Assembly (NCBI GenBank): GCA_046331095.1
Contig: JAXLRM010000004.1
Span: forward strand, 744,001 to 808,000
Direction: 5' to 3'
Length of the DNA: 64,000 nt
DNA from: JAIBAC01 sp046331095
GTDB taxonomy: Bacteria > Actinomycetota > Acidimicrobiia > UBA2766
The notes under the pieces are model-generated. The model was not told the origin of the DNA. It worked only from the letters and a program-made list of their open reading frames with translations, and did no database searches. The translations under genes and the position numbers were made by a program. This document shows positions 1 to 9,028 of this stretch, piece after piece; the first letter of the stretch is position 1; each line of letters opens with the position of its first letter.

Positions 1-211
1 CGGTCGCCTCGATCCACGTGGGGAGCTGCCACGAGACCACGGTGCCGTCGCCGATCCCGCGGTCGTGCAGGCCCGCGGCGACCTCCTCTGCGGTGCCGCA
101 GAACTCCGCGAAGGTGAGGGTGCGGCCGGACTCGTCGACGAGGAACTCGCGATCGGGGGTCGCGGCGGCACGCTGTGCAACGAGGTCCCAGAGCGTCGCG
201 GCGTCGATCAT
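1..211 (-). CDS. AMP-dependent acyl-CoA synthetase/ligase, N-terminal fragment
   Basis: The minus strand reads from an ATG at 209-211 and stays open to the window edge, giving about 70 residues. They match the usual N-terminus of the ANL (acyl/aryl-CoA ligase) superfamily: an opening like MIDAATLWDLVAQRAAATPD, then LTFAEFC, a GIGDGTVVSWQLP segment and WIEAT. This is the helix-strand block ahead of the first substrate-binding region. The YTSGTTG phosphate loop and catalytic lysine would lie outside the window, so substrate class cannot be told. It is the first of three ANL-type ligases here, fitting the lipid character of the region. Confidence 0.8.
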   Translation of the reverse strand, partial: MIDAATLWDLVAQRAAATPDREFLVDESGRTLTFAEFCGTAEEVAAGLHDRGIGDGTVVSWQLPTWIEAT

Positions 212-311
212 CCCGTCTCCGTGGCGGCGTGTCGGATCGAGAGCGTAACAAAGGTCCGTCACGCATCCCCCGCCTCCGCGTTGTGGGACCGAACGCAGCG
301 GAGGAGGTTCG

Positions 312-662
312 GTGACCGTCTACTCGAGGAGCTGGCCCGCGGCCCTACAGGACACGGCGGCGACCCTGCGCGGCGGGGCCGGCATGCTGCGCGAGGTCGG
401 TGCCGGCCTCGTCGCCCATTTCGGGTTCACGGCGGGCGTGTTCGAGGCGCCCGTCGCCGACGACATGCGCCGTGTCGTCGCGATCCGCCGCGACCGTTAC
501 GCTGCCCACGCCGATGCGGTCGACGGCGTCGCAGTCCGGCTCGCCGCGGCCGCCGACGACGTCGCCGCCAAGATCGCCCGCATCGACGCCGGCCGGGCGC
601 AACGGATCGCGGCCGGGACCCCTCCGGCGACCTGGCCCGAGCTCGACGACCGGTGGCTCTGA
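312..662 (+). CDS. small helical protein, possibly WXG100/ESX-like
   Basis: GTG start at 312 with AGGAGG at about 301-306. The 116-aa product is almost entirely helical and Ala/Val/Asp-rich. A central GVFEAPVADDMRR stretch resembles the hairpin region of WXG100-type proteins, where a W-x-G sits between two helices, followed by a long helix (DAVDGVAVRLAAAADDVAAK). No true WXG is present, so membership is only suggested. The stop at 660-662 is immediately followed by the next gene's GTG at 664, so the two are almost certainly co-translated. It could also be an unrelated four-helix protein. Confidence 0.6.
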   Translation: MTVYSRSWPAALQDTAATLRGGAGMLREVGAGLVAHFGFTAGVFEAPVADDMRRVVAIRRDRYAAHADAVDGVAVRLAAAADDVAAKIARIDAGRAQRIAAGTPPATWPELDDRWL

Positions 663-663
663 G

Positions 664-1680
664 GTGCGCATCGTGCTCGAAGCCGGCTGGCTCAGGCTCG
701 CCGCCGACCGCATCGACGCCGCCGCGCACCGCGCCGACGCCGCCGCGTCCTCGATCGCCGGCGCGGCTGGAGCGGTTCCCGCATGCGCGGAGACCGCAGG
801 CGTGCGAGCCGCGGTGGACGACGTCGCGTCGGGCCTGGGACGCGACGTGCGCGCCCTCCACGACGCCTTCGACGGTCCTCAGGCAGCTCAGCTGCGCGCG
901 CTGGCCGACCTGATCGAGGCGATGGACCGGCCCACGTGGACCTCGGACAGCCTCGCCGAGGCGCTGCTGCTCTCGCCGCTCGTGCTGGGCGCACACGAGG
1001 GCCTCACCGACGCCGACCGGTCGACACGGGCGCTGATGCGCCCCGACGTCGACTACTGGAGCGGCGTGCGTCCCGGCGAGCTCCCGCCGGTGCTGCCGTG
1101 GGTGCGCAACGGCGACCGCGAGCTCGCCGACCTGACACGCCCGAACCTCGAGACCTTCGACGCCGTCGTCGACGAGGCGGGCCGGCGCTCCCGCGAGGAC
1201 GGACGGCCGTGGGTGGTCTCCGTCGTCGTCGGTGCCGGCCTCGGCGGCTGGACGCCGCTCTCGTCGGAGTCGAGCTCGGGCGGGATCTCCGTCCCCGGGC
1301 TCTCGGGCAAGCGCGGGCACGGCAGCGAGTACGCGGTGCGCCCGGTGAAGCTGAGCGTGGTGGCGAGCAACGGCGAGGACGTGATCGCCCGCGACGTGCC
1401 GGCGCGTGACCGCCAGGGGCGGGCTTGGATCGTCGGCCGCGGCGTCAGCTCCGACGCCGGTGTCGCGGCCGACGTCAAGGGCGTCGGGGCCGAGGTGGGT
1501 GGGTCAAGCAGCCGCAGCGCGGGCGGCTACCACGGCGACGCCGGGACGGGATGGCGCTTCGAGGTCGTGCCCACGGCGGACGGGGCGGTCGCGGTGCCGT
1601 CGAACATGTCGCCGCTGCTCGACGGCAGCGGGTCGAACGGCGAGTTCCGCGTCGACGTCCTCGACGGTACCGGGAGGTAG
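664..1680 (+). CDS. hypothetical protein, helical N-terminus, Gly/Ser-rich C-terminus
   Basis: GTG at 664, one base after the upstream stop; 338 aa. Residues 1-85 are again Ala-rich helix (RLAADRIDAAAHRADAAASS) and resemble the small upstream partner. The middle (ALMRPDVDYWSGVRPGELPP) and the C-terminal half (VVSVVVGAGLGGWTP, then WRFEVVPTADGAVAVPSN) look like a globular beta-rich domain. No family is recognised. A small helical protein followed by a larger protein with a helical N-terminus is the usual layout of type VII secretion substrate pairs, but no secretion genes are visible nearby. Confidence 0.65.
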   Translation: MRIVLEAGWLRLAADRIDAAAHRADAAASSIAGAAGAVPACAETAGVRAAVDDVASGLGRDVRALHDAFDGPQAAQLRALADLIEAMDRPTWTSDSLAEALLLSPLVLGAHEGLTDADRSTRALMRPDVDYWSGVRPGELPPVLPWVRNGDRELADLTRPNLETFDAVVDEAGRRSREDGRPWVVSVVVGAGLGGWTPLSSESSSGGISVPGLSGKRGHGSEYAVRPVKLSVVASNGEDVIARDVPARDRQGRAWIVGRGVSSDAGVAADVKGVGAEVGGSSSRSAGGYHGDAGTGWRFEVVPTADGAVAVPSNMSPLLDGSGSNGEFRVDVLDGTGR

Positions 1681-1752
1681 CAGGCCGAGGTGCCTTGCGG
1701 TACGGCACGGACCGGAGCTGCACCAGCTCGACGCCGGGGTCCCGGCGATCCC

Positions 1753-1758
1753 TAGCCT
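1753..1758 (+). promoter_or_regulatory. -10 hexamer TAGCCT of a probable leaderless transcript
   Basis: TAGCCT ends exactly 6 nt before the ATG at 1765 and no Shine-Dalgarno lies between. This spacing fits transcription starting at or next to the start codon. The same geometry recurs at 14908, 20103 and, on the minus strand, 53393-53398. Confidence 0.5.
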
Positions 1759-1764
1759 CCGGGT

Positions 1765-2727
1765 ATGGACGACACCGGGATCCAGTTCGTCACGATCCAC
1801 GGCTACCGGCGTGCCTACAGGATGGCGGGCAGCGGCCCGGCACTGCTGCTCCTGCACGGCATCGGCGACAGCTCGCTGAGCTGGGAGCCGCTGATGCCCG
1901 CGCTCGCCGAGCGGTACACGGTCATCGCCCCCGACCTCCTCGGCCACGGCGCGTCGGACCGCCCCCGCGCCGACTACTCGGTGGCAGCCTACGCAAACGG
2001 CATGCGTGACCTGCTCGAGGTCGTCGGTGTCGAGCGCGCGACGGTCGTGGGCCACTCCCTCGGCGGCGGGGTCGCGGCGCAGTTCGCGTACCAGTACCCG
2101 GAGCGCTGCGAGCGTCTCGTCCTGATAGCGAACGGCGGTGTCGCCCGCGGCGTCACGCCTCTCCTGCGCGTCGCATCGTTGCCGCTCGCCGAGTTCGTGC
2201 TGCCGGTCCTGCAGCTTCCCCTCGGACGCCTCGGCACGCGGCTGCTCATCGACGCGATGCGGATCGCACACACCGACCTCGGACGCGACTCGACCGAGCT
2301 GAGACGGATCTTCGGCGACCTCTCCGACACGGCCGCGCGGGTCGCGTTCATCCGGACCCTGCACTCGGTCGTGGACTGGCGCGGCCAGGCCATCACCCTG
2401 CGCGACCGCGCCTACCTCACCGAGGCGCTGCCGATCCTGATCGTGTGGGGAGCCCACGACGGCATCATCCCGGTCCATCACGCCTACGCGGCGCACGCCG
2501 CGATGCCCCACAGCCGCCTGTCGATCTACGACGAAGCCGGCCACTTCCCCCACCACACCGACAGCGCTCGCTTCCTCGCCGAGCTCGACGAGTTCGTCGC
2601 GACCACCGAGCCGCTGCAGTTCTCCCACGAGCGCTGGCGCACACTGCTGCGCTCGGGCGGACGCCCCGGCCCCGAGCCGACCGAGGTGTCAGCCGGGGAG
2701 CCAGCCGGCTATGCGGCGGGATCGTAG
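1765..2727 (+). CDS. alpha/beta fold hydrolase
   Basis: 320 aa. It shows the alpha/beta-hydrolase order: oxyanion LLLHGIGDSS (about 29-38), PDLLGHGASD (about 53-62), nucleophile elbow VVGHSLGGG (Ser about 95), acid DGIIP in the IVWGAHDG stretch, and histidine EAGHFPH near 263. The final 50 residues are charged and Pro-rich. It belongs to the cytosolic epoxide hydrolase/C-C hydrolase-like class; substrate unknown. A TAGCCT hexamer 6 nt before the ATG suggests a leaderless message. Its 3' end overlaps the convergent DUF2236 gene by 19 nt. Confidence 0.9.
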   Translation: MDDTGIQFVTIHGYRRAYRMAGSGPALLLLHGIGDSSLSWEPLMPALAERYTVIAPDLLGHGASDRPRADYSVAAYANGMRDLLEVVGVERATVVGHSLGGGVAAQFAYQYPERCERLVLIANGGVARGVTPLLRVASLPLAEFVLPVLQLPLGRLGTRLLIDAMRIAHTDLGRDSTELRRIFGDLSDTAARVAFIRTLHSVVDWRGQAITLRDRAYLTEALPILIVWGAHDGIIPVHHAYAAHAAMPHSRLSIYDEAGHFPHHTDSARFLAELDEFVATTEPLQFSHERWRTLLRSGGRPGPEPTEVSAGEPAGYAAGS

Positions 2728-3569
2728 CGCTCGGAACGGGTGCGGGCGCCGACGGTCCGCAACGCCGTGCGCATCGCCGCGTGGTTGACCTGGAGCGGGA
2801 CGGCGCCGAAGCCCAGCCGCAGCGCCTGCGTGCCGGCTGCGAAGACGGCCGCATCTGTCCGTGACCACGCCAGGCCGAAGCGTTCGCGCAGCTCCGGGGG
2901 GAAGCAGCCGAACACCCCGACGCGCCCGACGAGGCGCATGAGAGGGTCGTGGAGGTAGGCGTCCTGCAGCGGCAGGCGCCACCGGCCCGCGACCGCCATC
3001 TCCAACGTCCGTTCGGCGGCGGGCGTCCGCTCCAGCTTCGTCGCCACGATGTCGCCGAACTTGCGCCGGAACGCCTGCAGGTCCGGCGGCACCGGCCGCA
3101 TGCTCATCGCGTAGCACTCGTACCAGGACACCGTCTCGCGGTAGAGGCGTTCGGTGTCGACGCGGCGCAGCCCGCCGGCGTGGAACAACTCGATCGAGCG
3201 GAACACCTCCCACGTGAAGGTCGCATGGGCCCACCAGAACGTCTCCGGCTCGAGGGCGTGGTACCGCTTCCCGGCGGCGTCGACCCCCTTGACGTCGCGG
3301 TGCAGGTCGCGGATCGCCCGGCCCCGCTCCTGTCCGTCCCGGCCTGAGTCGAGCACCACCGCCCAGATCTGGGGGATCGAGCGGTACACCCGCCCGAAGG
3401 GGTCGTCGAAGAAGTCCGACTGCGCCGCGACCGCCTCGCCGAGGGGCGGGTACATGAGCTGCATGATGCCCGTCGCCCCGCCCGGCAGGAGCGAGCGGAC
3501 GTCGCCCATGTACCGGCGCAGCAGCGCCATGGACTCCCTCATCGGATGCCTCGCCTCCGTGGACGGCAT
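2709..3569 (-). CDS. oxygenase MpaB family protein (DUF2236)
   Basis: Up to 286 aa, matching the DUF2236/MpaB family of haem-dependent oxygenase-like proteins (the fold shared with latex-clearing protein). Family-like elements seen: GIMQLMYPPLGEAVAAQSDFFDDPFGR, an invariant-type WWAHATFTWEVF helix carrying the histidine, and SWYECYAMSMRPVPPD. The start is uncertain: ATG at 3569 lies behind a TAGCCT hexamer, while an in-frame ATG at 3542 has GAGG six bases upstream. Actinobacterial members often sit near lipid or sterol genes, as here. It is divergent from the VOC gene and convergent with the hydrolase. Confidence 0.85.
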   Translation of the reverse strand: MPSTEARHPMRESMALLRRYMGDVRSLLPGGATGIMQLMYPPLGEAVAAQSDFFDDPFGRVYRSIPQIWAVVLDSGRDGQERGRAIRDLHRDVKGVDAAGKRYHALEPETFWWAHATFTWEVFRSIELFHAGGLRRVDTERLYRETVSWYECYAMSMRPVPPDLQAFRRKFGDIVATKLERTPAAERTLEMAVAGRWRLPLQDAYLHDPLMRLVGRVGVFGCFPPELRERFGLAWSRTDAAVFAAGTQALRLGFGAVPLQVNHAAMRTALRTVGARTRSERYDPAA

Positions 3570-3651
3570 CGGCGCAGGTCAGGCTACCTCCCCTTGGAGC
3601 ACGGAGGTGCCCGACCGACTACTCGAATCGAGCGAGAGCCCGTGGCGCCGA

Positions 3652-3670
3652 GACGGAACGATGTTCCGTC
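3652..3670. promoter_or_regulatory. inverted-repeat operator GACGGAAC-GAT-GTTCCGTC
   Basis: Two perfect 8-bp arms with a 3-nt spacer lie in the 150-bp divergent region between the DUF2236 gene and the VOC gene, 51 nt before the VOC start codon. Size and symmetry are typical of a TetR-type operator. The regulator is unknown. Confidence 0.55.
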
Positions 3671-3721
3671 CCGAGGGAACGCCTCCAGGGTGTCAGCGGA
3701 AGGCACCCGAAAGGCAGGACC

Positions 3722-4183
3722 ATGAAGAAGTGGCTCGACTCGATCGCACTGGCGCTGTGGACCGGATGGCCCTGCACCGACCTCGTCGGCCCGTCGCACC
3801 CGCCGCACCTGCGCCACGCCGCCCTGGCGGCGGGCCGGGGCGGCGTCCTCCACGTGTTCGAGGAACCCGGCTACGACCCCGACGCGGCCGGCATCCCCGA
3901 CGAGATCGGCAAGCGCGGCCGTGTCGACCACTTCGGACTGATGGTCGCGGACGAGACCGAGCTGGTCGCGGTGGCGCAGCGCCTGGTCGCCGTAGCGGCG
4001 TCCGACGGGGCTGTCCAGGAGCTCGGTCCGGTGCTCTCGGTCCACTTCCGCGATCCCGACGGCCTCGTTGCCGAGCTCAACTGCCCGAACCCGGCGTTCG
4101 ACCACGAGCGCGAACCGGGAGACTCCTACATCGAGATCGCAGCCGCCGACCTCATCAGGAGCATCGTGGGCGCCTCGGCCTGA
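3722..4183 (+). CDS. VOC (glyoxalase/dioxygenase fold) family protein
   Basis: 153 aa. VOC-type features: GGVLHVFEEPGYDP (about 40-53), HFGLMVADETEL with a metal-ligand-like His (about 70), and LSVHFRDPDGLVAELNCPN (about 104-122) with second His and Glu ligands. The first 35 residues lack the usual HVALTVTDLD-type first strand, so it is a short or N-terminally divergent member. ATG at 3722 with a weak AGGCAGGA site. A perfect inverted repeat lies 51 nt upstream. Substrate unknown. Confidence 0.75.
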   Translation: MKKWLDSIALALWTGWPCTDLVGPSHPPHLRHAALAAGRGGVLHVFEEPGYDPDAAGIPDEIGKRGRVDHFGLMVADETELVAVAQRLVAVAASDGAVQELGPVLSVHFRDPDGLVAELNCPNPAFDHEREPGDSYIEIAAADLIRSIVGASA

Positions 4184-4245
4184 AGCCGCGGCGACCTCGG
4201 CGGCCGGGGTGACGGCAGGCCGGAGGTGCGTGCCACACTGGACGT

Positions 4246-7200
4246 GTGCACTCCGGGACGGACGCGCGAACTGGCATCTTCGGGAGGGTCGAGCAGCGCG
4301 CAGCGCTCGAGCGGGCCGTCGCTGCCGGGCTCGACGGTGTCCCGACGCTGATCCTCGTCGCCGGTGACGCCGGCATCGGCAAGACGACCCTCGTCGATCT
4401 CGTCGTCGCCGGGTTCGCCGGCACCGACGTGCGCGTGCTGCGCGGCTTCGCGGACGAGTCGGGCAGCGCCGCGTTCTCGCTGTGGGACGGGGTCCGCCGT
4501 GGGCTCGGGGCGAGGGTGGGTCCCGGCGCCGAGGAGATCGAGGAGCGACGTTGGGAACACGTCGAGGTCCTCGCCGACTGCCTCGTGGATGCGGGGCCCG
4601 TCATCGTCGTGCTGGAGGACCTGCACTGGGCCGACGACGAGTCGCTGTGGGTCCTCGAGCGGCTGCCGCACGTGCTGGCCGGCGTCCCGACCGCGATCGT
4701 CGCCACGAGCCGTGACGCCTCCGTCGGTCGGGTCCGGCCCAACCATGTGGTGGCCCTCGCCGGTCTCGACCGCCACGACGTGGCCGAGCTGGTCGGCTCC
4801 CTGGGCGGTGACGTCACCGAGGGAGGGATCGGGCGCCTCGCCGAGCTGACAGGTGGTAACCCCTTGTTCGTGCGCGAGATCGCGATCCACGGCGACAGGG
4901 GCCAGGTCCCCGCAGCCGTCGGCGACGCCCTCGACTGGACCCTGAGGGACCTCGGCGACGACGTCCTGGACGTGCTCCTCGCACTCGCCCTCGGCGCGAC
5001 CGGCGTACCACGGGAGGTCCTCGCCGCCGGTGTCGGCGCGGACCGCGGTGAGATCGAGGCGCGCATCGACCGCGCCCTCGACCACGGGGTCCTCGTGGCG
5101 GGTCCGCAGCGGCAGCCGACGTTCCGCCACGCCCTGCTCGCCGAGGCGGTGCGCAAGCGCGCCGGCGCGCCTCGCTGCCGGGCGATGCACGCCGCGCTCG
5201 CGGCAGGCTGGTCCGCGTCCGCCCCGTCGCCCTGGACCACTGCAGAAGCCGCACGGCATCTCCTCGCCGCCGTCCCCGATGCCGACGCTGTCGACGCGGC
5301 GGGCCTCGCCTCCGAGGCAGCCCGGGGGCTCGTGGGCGCGGGCGACCCCGGCGCGGCTGCCGAGCTGTTGGGGACCGCGGAAGGGGTCGTGGCCGGCCAG
5401 GTAGCCGGGGCGGCGCACCTGCGCGCGACCCTGCTCCTCGAGCGTGGGGACGCGCTCGAGGAGGTCGGGGCCGAGGCCGCCGCCAGCGAGGCGTACGAGG
5501 CGGCCGCCGCCAACGCGCGACGGGCCGACGACGCCCGCACCCTCGCGCGCGCCGAGGCCGGAGCGGCGCGGCACCTGAACCCATTGGAGCCCGCCCCGGA
5601 GACGGTGCGCCGCCTCACCGAGGCCGCCGATGCCCTGGGTGGCGACGACGACCCGCTGCGCGTGGCATTGCTGGGACGGCTCGCATGGGCGTGCGTGGCC
5701 GGGTCCGACGTCACGGCATCTCGACGTCACGGCGAGGAGGCCGTCGAGATCGCGCGCCGCCTCGGCGACCCCGACCTGCTCGCCGACGCCCTCGTCGACC
5801 GCTACTTCGCGGCCGTGGACCGCGACGACGTCCGTGACCGGAGCGCGGCCGCGCGCGAGTTGGTGGACCTGGGCGGGCAGCATCGGCGCCGGCGGGTCAC
5901 GATGCTCGGCCTGGAGTGGCAGTTCGACGCCTTCCTCGACACCGGCGACCTCGCCGCTGCCGCTGGCGTCCTCGACCGCTTCGAGGTCTTCGCCGCCCTG
6001 GTGATGTCGCCGCGGCCGCGGCTGCGGGCGTGCATCCTGAGCGGGATCCTGATTCTGATGCGCGGCGACCGGGCCGGCGCCCTCGACCTGTTCGACCGGT
6101 CGCTCGAGATCGGGCGGGGGGCGCTCACCGACCGCGAGCTGCAGACGATGCACATGTCGCTGAGGGTCACGGCGTCCTGGGTCTGGGGCGTGCCCGACAC
6201 GGCGTGGATCGAGACCTTCGAGGTGGTCCGCCGGCTCGACCTGCCGTCGACGTCGCCGTTCTACGGCGCCCGCCACGCCCAGCTCGAGCTAATGGGAGGC
6301 AACGAGGGCGTGGCACGGGCGCTGCTCTCCCCCCTGCTCGCGAACCCCGACTCCCTGCTGCGCTGCTACCAGGGAATCCCGACGCTGCTGCTCGTGGGCG
6401 AGCTCGTGTGCGACCTCGCGATCGGGGGGGCGCACGTCAAGACGCTGACGCGGATGCTCGAACCGCTCGCGGGTCTCCTCGGCATCGGTGCAGGCCTCGG
6501 CCCGGGCGTCGATGCAACCCTGGGGCGCCTCGCCCTCCTCGACGGCGGTCCCGATGCCGCCGTCACGCACCTGAGGGATGCGGTCGCGTTCACGTCGTCG
6601 ATGCCGTCGCCGCCGCTCGAGGCCCGCAGCCGGTCCTATCTCGCCGACGCGCTCGATGCCGCCGGTGATGCCGCGGCAGCCGCGGCCGAGCGCGCCGCCG
6701 CCGCTGAGATCGCCGACCGCATCGGCATGGAGCTCCAACGTGACTGGACGCCCCGGATGGTCGCGGCGCCGGACGCGACGCAGCGGCGCGCCCGGCTCGT
6801 GCGACAGGGCGCGGGCTGGGACCTCGAGGCGCCCGGCGGTGCCGTGTCGGTCCCCGCCACAACCGGGATGGACCACCTTGCCAGGCTGGTCGGCCATCCC
6901 GGTCGTGAGGTTGCGGCGACCGACCTCGCCGGGATGGCCCACCCCGAGGCCGGTCTCGGACCGGTCCTCGACGCACAGGCCAAACGCGAGTACCGCAGGC
7001 GTGTGGCCGAGCTCGAGGCCGAGGTCGACGAGGCGCGGGAGTTCGCGGACCCCTACCGGGAGGAGCGTGCCCGCGAGGAGCTCGCCGCTGTCATGGACGA
7101 GCTGCGCAAGGCGACCGGCCTCGGAGGTCGGGACCGCCCGAGTGGCTCGGGGGCGGAGCGAGCCCGCGTCAACGTCACGCGCAACCTGCGCCGCGCGATC

Positions 7201-7323
7201 GCCGCGATCGGGGCGCAGCTTCCCGAGCTCGGCTCGCACCTCGAGGTGTCGGTGCGCACCGGCGCGTATTGCAGCTACACCCCGGAGCCCGCCGCCGCGA
7301 TCGAATGGGTCGTCGAGCCCTGA
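4246..7323 (+). CDS. large AAA-type ATPase with TPR-like repeats (MalT/LuxR-like, no HTH)
   Basis: 1025 aa from GTG 4246. Residues 40-47 form a Walker A (GDAGIGKT), and VVLEDLHWADDESLW (about 121-135) is the Walker B of the MalT/LuxR-type STAND ATPases. Residues about 330-830 are Ala-rich helical repeats like TPR. Unlike classical LuxR members there is no C-terminal DNA-binding helix-turn-helix. The end (DAQAKREYRRRVAELEAEVDEA, ERARVNVTRNLRRAI, VRTGAYCSYTP) is instead a conserved module known from actinobacterial AAA/cyclase-like regulators. It is probably a cytosolic signal-sensing ATPase. CACACT 6 nt before GTG may be a weak leaderless -10. Confidence 0.85.
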   Translation: MHSGTDARTGIFGRVEQRAALERAVAAGLDGVPTLILVAGDAGIGKTTLVDLVVAGFAGTDVRVLRGFADESGSAAFSLWDGVRRGLGARVGPGAEEIEERRWEHVEVLADCLVDAGPVIVVLEDLHWADDESLWVLERLPHVLAGVPTAIVATSRDASVGRVRPNHVVALAGLDRHDVAELVGSLGGDVTEGGIGRLAELTGGNPLFVREIAIHGDRGQVPAAVGDALDWTLRDLGDDVLDVLLALALGATGVPREVLAAGVGADRGEIEARIDRALDHGVLVAGPQRQPTFRHALLAEAVRKRAGAPRCRAMHAALAAGWSASAPSPWTTAEAARHLLAAVPDADAVDAAGLASEAARGLVGAGDPGAAAELLGTAEGVVAGQVAGAAHLRATLLLERGDALEEVGAEAAASEAYEAAAANARRADDARTLARAEAGAARHLNPLEPAPETVRRLTEAADALGGDDDPLRVALLGRLAWACVAGSDVTASRRHGEEAVEIARRLGDPDLLADALVDRYFAAVDRDDVRDRSAAARELVDLGGQHRRRRVTMLGLEWQFDAFLDTGDLAAAAGVLDRFEVFAALVMSPRPRLRACILSGILILMRGDRAGALDLFDRSLEIGRGALTDRELQTMHMSLRVTASWVWGVPDTAWIETFEVVRRLDLPSTSPFYGARHAQLELMGGNEGVARALLSPLLANPDSLLRCYQGIPTLLLVGELVCDLAIGGAHVKTLTRMLEPLAGLLGIGAGLGPGVDATLGRLALLDGGPDAAVTHLRDAVAFTSSMPSPPLEARSRSYLADALDAAGDAAAAAAERAAAAEIADRIGMELQRDWTPRMVAAPDATQRRARLVRQGAGWDLEAPGGAVSVPATTGMDHLARLVGHPGREVAATDLAGMAHPEAGLGPVLDAQAKREYRRRVAELEAEVDEAREFADPYREERAREELAAVMDELRKATGLGGRDRPSGSGAERARVNVTRNLRRAIAAIGAQLPELGSHLEVSVRTGAYCSYTPEPAAAIEWVVEP

Positions 7324-7390
7324 GCCCCCCGCCCCGCCCCGGGCCGGGAAGCCCCGGGGCTTGGAGAACAGACCGGCCAAACTCCAGGGC

Positions 7391-7433
7391 TTGGAGAACC
7401 ACAGCGCCCGACAGCGCGCTCGTGGTTCTCCAA
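7391..7433. terminator. bidirectional terminator hairpin between convergent genes
   Basis: Perfect 12-bp arms TTGGAGAACCAC (7391-7402) and GTGGTTCTCCAA (7422-7433) enclose a 19-nt loop, between the ATPase stop and the convergent PI-PLC-like stop. An imperfect outer pair (GGAGAACAGACCGGCC near 7364 with GGCCGGATCGTTCTCC near 7447) nests around it. There is no T-tract, as usual in high-GC actinomycetes. Confidence 0.6.
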
Positions 7434-7517
7434 ACCTCGTCAGCTGGCCGGATCGTTCTCCGACCTCGGGGGGCCAGGGACCGGGCTGCCGGGGACCGGG
7501 CTGCCGGAGCGGGGGCG

Positions 7518-8921
7518 TCAGGGGGTGGTCACCGACCAGGTGAGCGACCCGGCCGCGAACGGACCCGAGGTGGAGAACCACGGCGTGGAGTCGGCTGCCA
7601 CCCCGTCGATGCCCGCCCGTGGGAGACGTGAGAGCAGCAGCGGAGCACGCACGTTCACGCCGGCTCCTGGGTCGGACACCGACACCGACCCGACGTAGGC
7701 GGGGAGGCCGAGCACACGTGACGCGGCGACCGTCACGGTCGCGTCGCCGCCGTTGGTGCCGGGGATCGTGGCCGACCCGTTGACCTGGCGTGCGGGTTCG
7801 GCGCCCGGCGGGCCGACCGTGAACGTCCACGGTGGCACGTCGGCTGTGTTGGTGTAGCCGACGCGGCTGCCCGCCACGCTCACCCGCACTTTCTGGGTGT
7901 GGAGAGCCCACACCCCCGACTCGACGGCCCCCGGCGTGCAGCCGGGCGGGGCGACGAGGGGGTTGCAGCGCTCCGGTGTGCCTCCGGGGATCGTGAACGA
8001 GTACGAGCCCCGATCGGCGTGGCCGGGCGAGGGGAAGTCGGTCGAGATGATCTGCGCGCCCGAGTCCAACGCAGCTTGCGCCTCGCCGAGGACCACCTTG
8101 CCGTCGGAATCGGCCCGGGTCCGCACGATGTATCCCGCCGACACGAGCGAGCGGATCCGGTCGAAGTCGGCCACCGGGTCGTTGACGACGAACACCCCCG
8201 CCCACGAAGCACCGTCCTGGCCGGCAGGGAACGCCACCCTGTCCTCGAGCTCGGGATGGCCGTCGAGGTAGCGGTCCGTCGCCGGGCCCGGCCCGACGTC
8301 GAGGTAGAACAGGAAGCGCCCGCGCACGTCGTCGATCGCGGGCCAGCCCTCCGTGGCGAGGGCATCGGCCACGGTCGCGTGCGACCCGCGCACGTCGTCG
8401 GGGGTGATCAGGTCGCCGGGGCCCATCACCGAGCGGATCGCCGCGTCGAGGTCGTCGTAGCGGGTCGACGCCTTTACCGGCGACAGGTCGTCCTTGGGCT
8501 CGATGTGCACGAAGACCGGCGCGTGCGACGGATGCGCGTCGGACCACGTCTTCAGGACCGACAGGCACGACGTGAGCTCGGTGCACGACGAGTGCTGGTC
8601 GATCAACGGGATGTGCTTGACGCTGAACGGCCCGGTCGCGTGGTCCGAGTAGACGTCGATCTCGACCTTGCGGGCGCCCTCGAAACCGAGTTGGAGGTCG
8701 AGGGGGGCGTGGGAGTAGTTCAGCGCCGGGATCAGCGAGATCGGCCACGGCGCCTCGAAGCGGTAGCTGTTGTGGGTGCCCATGAGTTGCACCTGGTTCA
8801 ACCGCACCGGTTCTTCGGCGCGCGCGGCGGGACCGGGCACAACAAAGAGCGCCATGCTCGTTGCGACCGTGATCGCGGCCGCGACCGTGATCGCGCCCGC
8901 CAACCCGCCCACCCTCTTCAT
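7518..8921 (-). CDS. secreted PI-specific phospholipase C-like protein (Ca2+-dependent type)
   Basis: 467 aa with a clear Sec leader (MKRVGGLAGAITVAAA to PGPAARA, cut near 34). After it comes QVQLMGTHNSYRF, the first catalytic-His motif of the PLC-like phosphodiesterase TIM barrel, then KVEIDVYSDH and a PVFVHIEPKDD strand matching the Ca2+-dependent phosphoinositide PLC1 family. The last 120 residues are beta-rich (Ig-like, with GYTNTADVPPWTFTV), probably an appended surface or carbohydrate-binding domain. Likely exported and acting on phosphodiesters or lipids; true substrate unproven. Divergent from the membrane protein at 9029. Confidence 0.85.
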   Translation of the reverse strand: MKRVGGLAGAITVAAAITVATSMALFVVPGPAARAEEPVRLNQVQLMGTHNSYRFEAPWPISLIPALNYSHAPLDLQLGFEGARKVEIDVYSDHATGPFSVKHIPLIDQHSSCTELTSCLSVLKTWSDAHPSHAPVFVHIEPKDDLSPVKASTRYDDLDAAIRSVMGPGDLITPDDVRGSHATVADALATEGWPAIDDVRGRFLFYLDVGPGPATDRYLDGHPELEDRVAFPAGQDGASWAGVFVVNDPVADFDRIRSLVSAGYIVRTRADSDGKVVLGEAQAALDSGAQIISTDFPSPGHADRGSYSFTIPGGTPERCNPLVAPPGCTPGAVESGVWALHTQKVRVSVAGSRVGYTNTADVPPWTFTVGPPGAEPARQVNGSATIPGTNGGDATVTVAASRVLGLPAYVGSVSVSDPGAGVNVRAPLLLSRLPRAGIDGVAADSTPWFSTSGPFAAGSLTWSVTTP

Positions 8922-9028
8922 GCCTGCCTCCCGGGACTCTCGGGACCTGCTTCCGCGCTCGGAGCCCGATCACCTGCACGAGGTCACCGCCGGCGATACC
9001 ATCCGTTTGGCCTGCGATGGAGGGACTT

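Noticed and set aside
4126..6276. 716-aa minus-strand ORF opposite the AAA ATPase
   Set aside because: Composition is antisense-type (His/Gly/Arg-rich, no motif), while the plus strand has Walker motifs and a continuous domain architecture.
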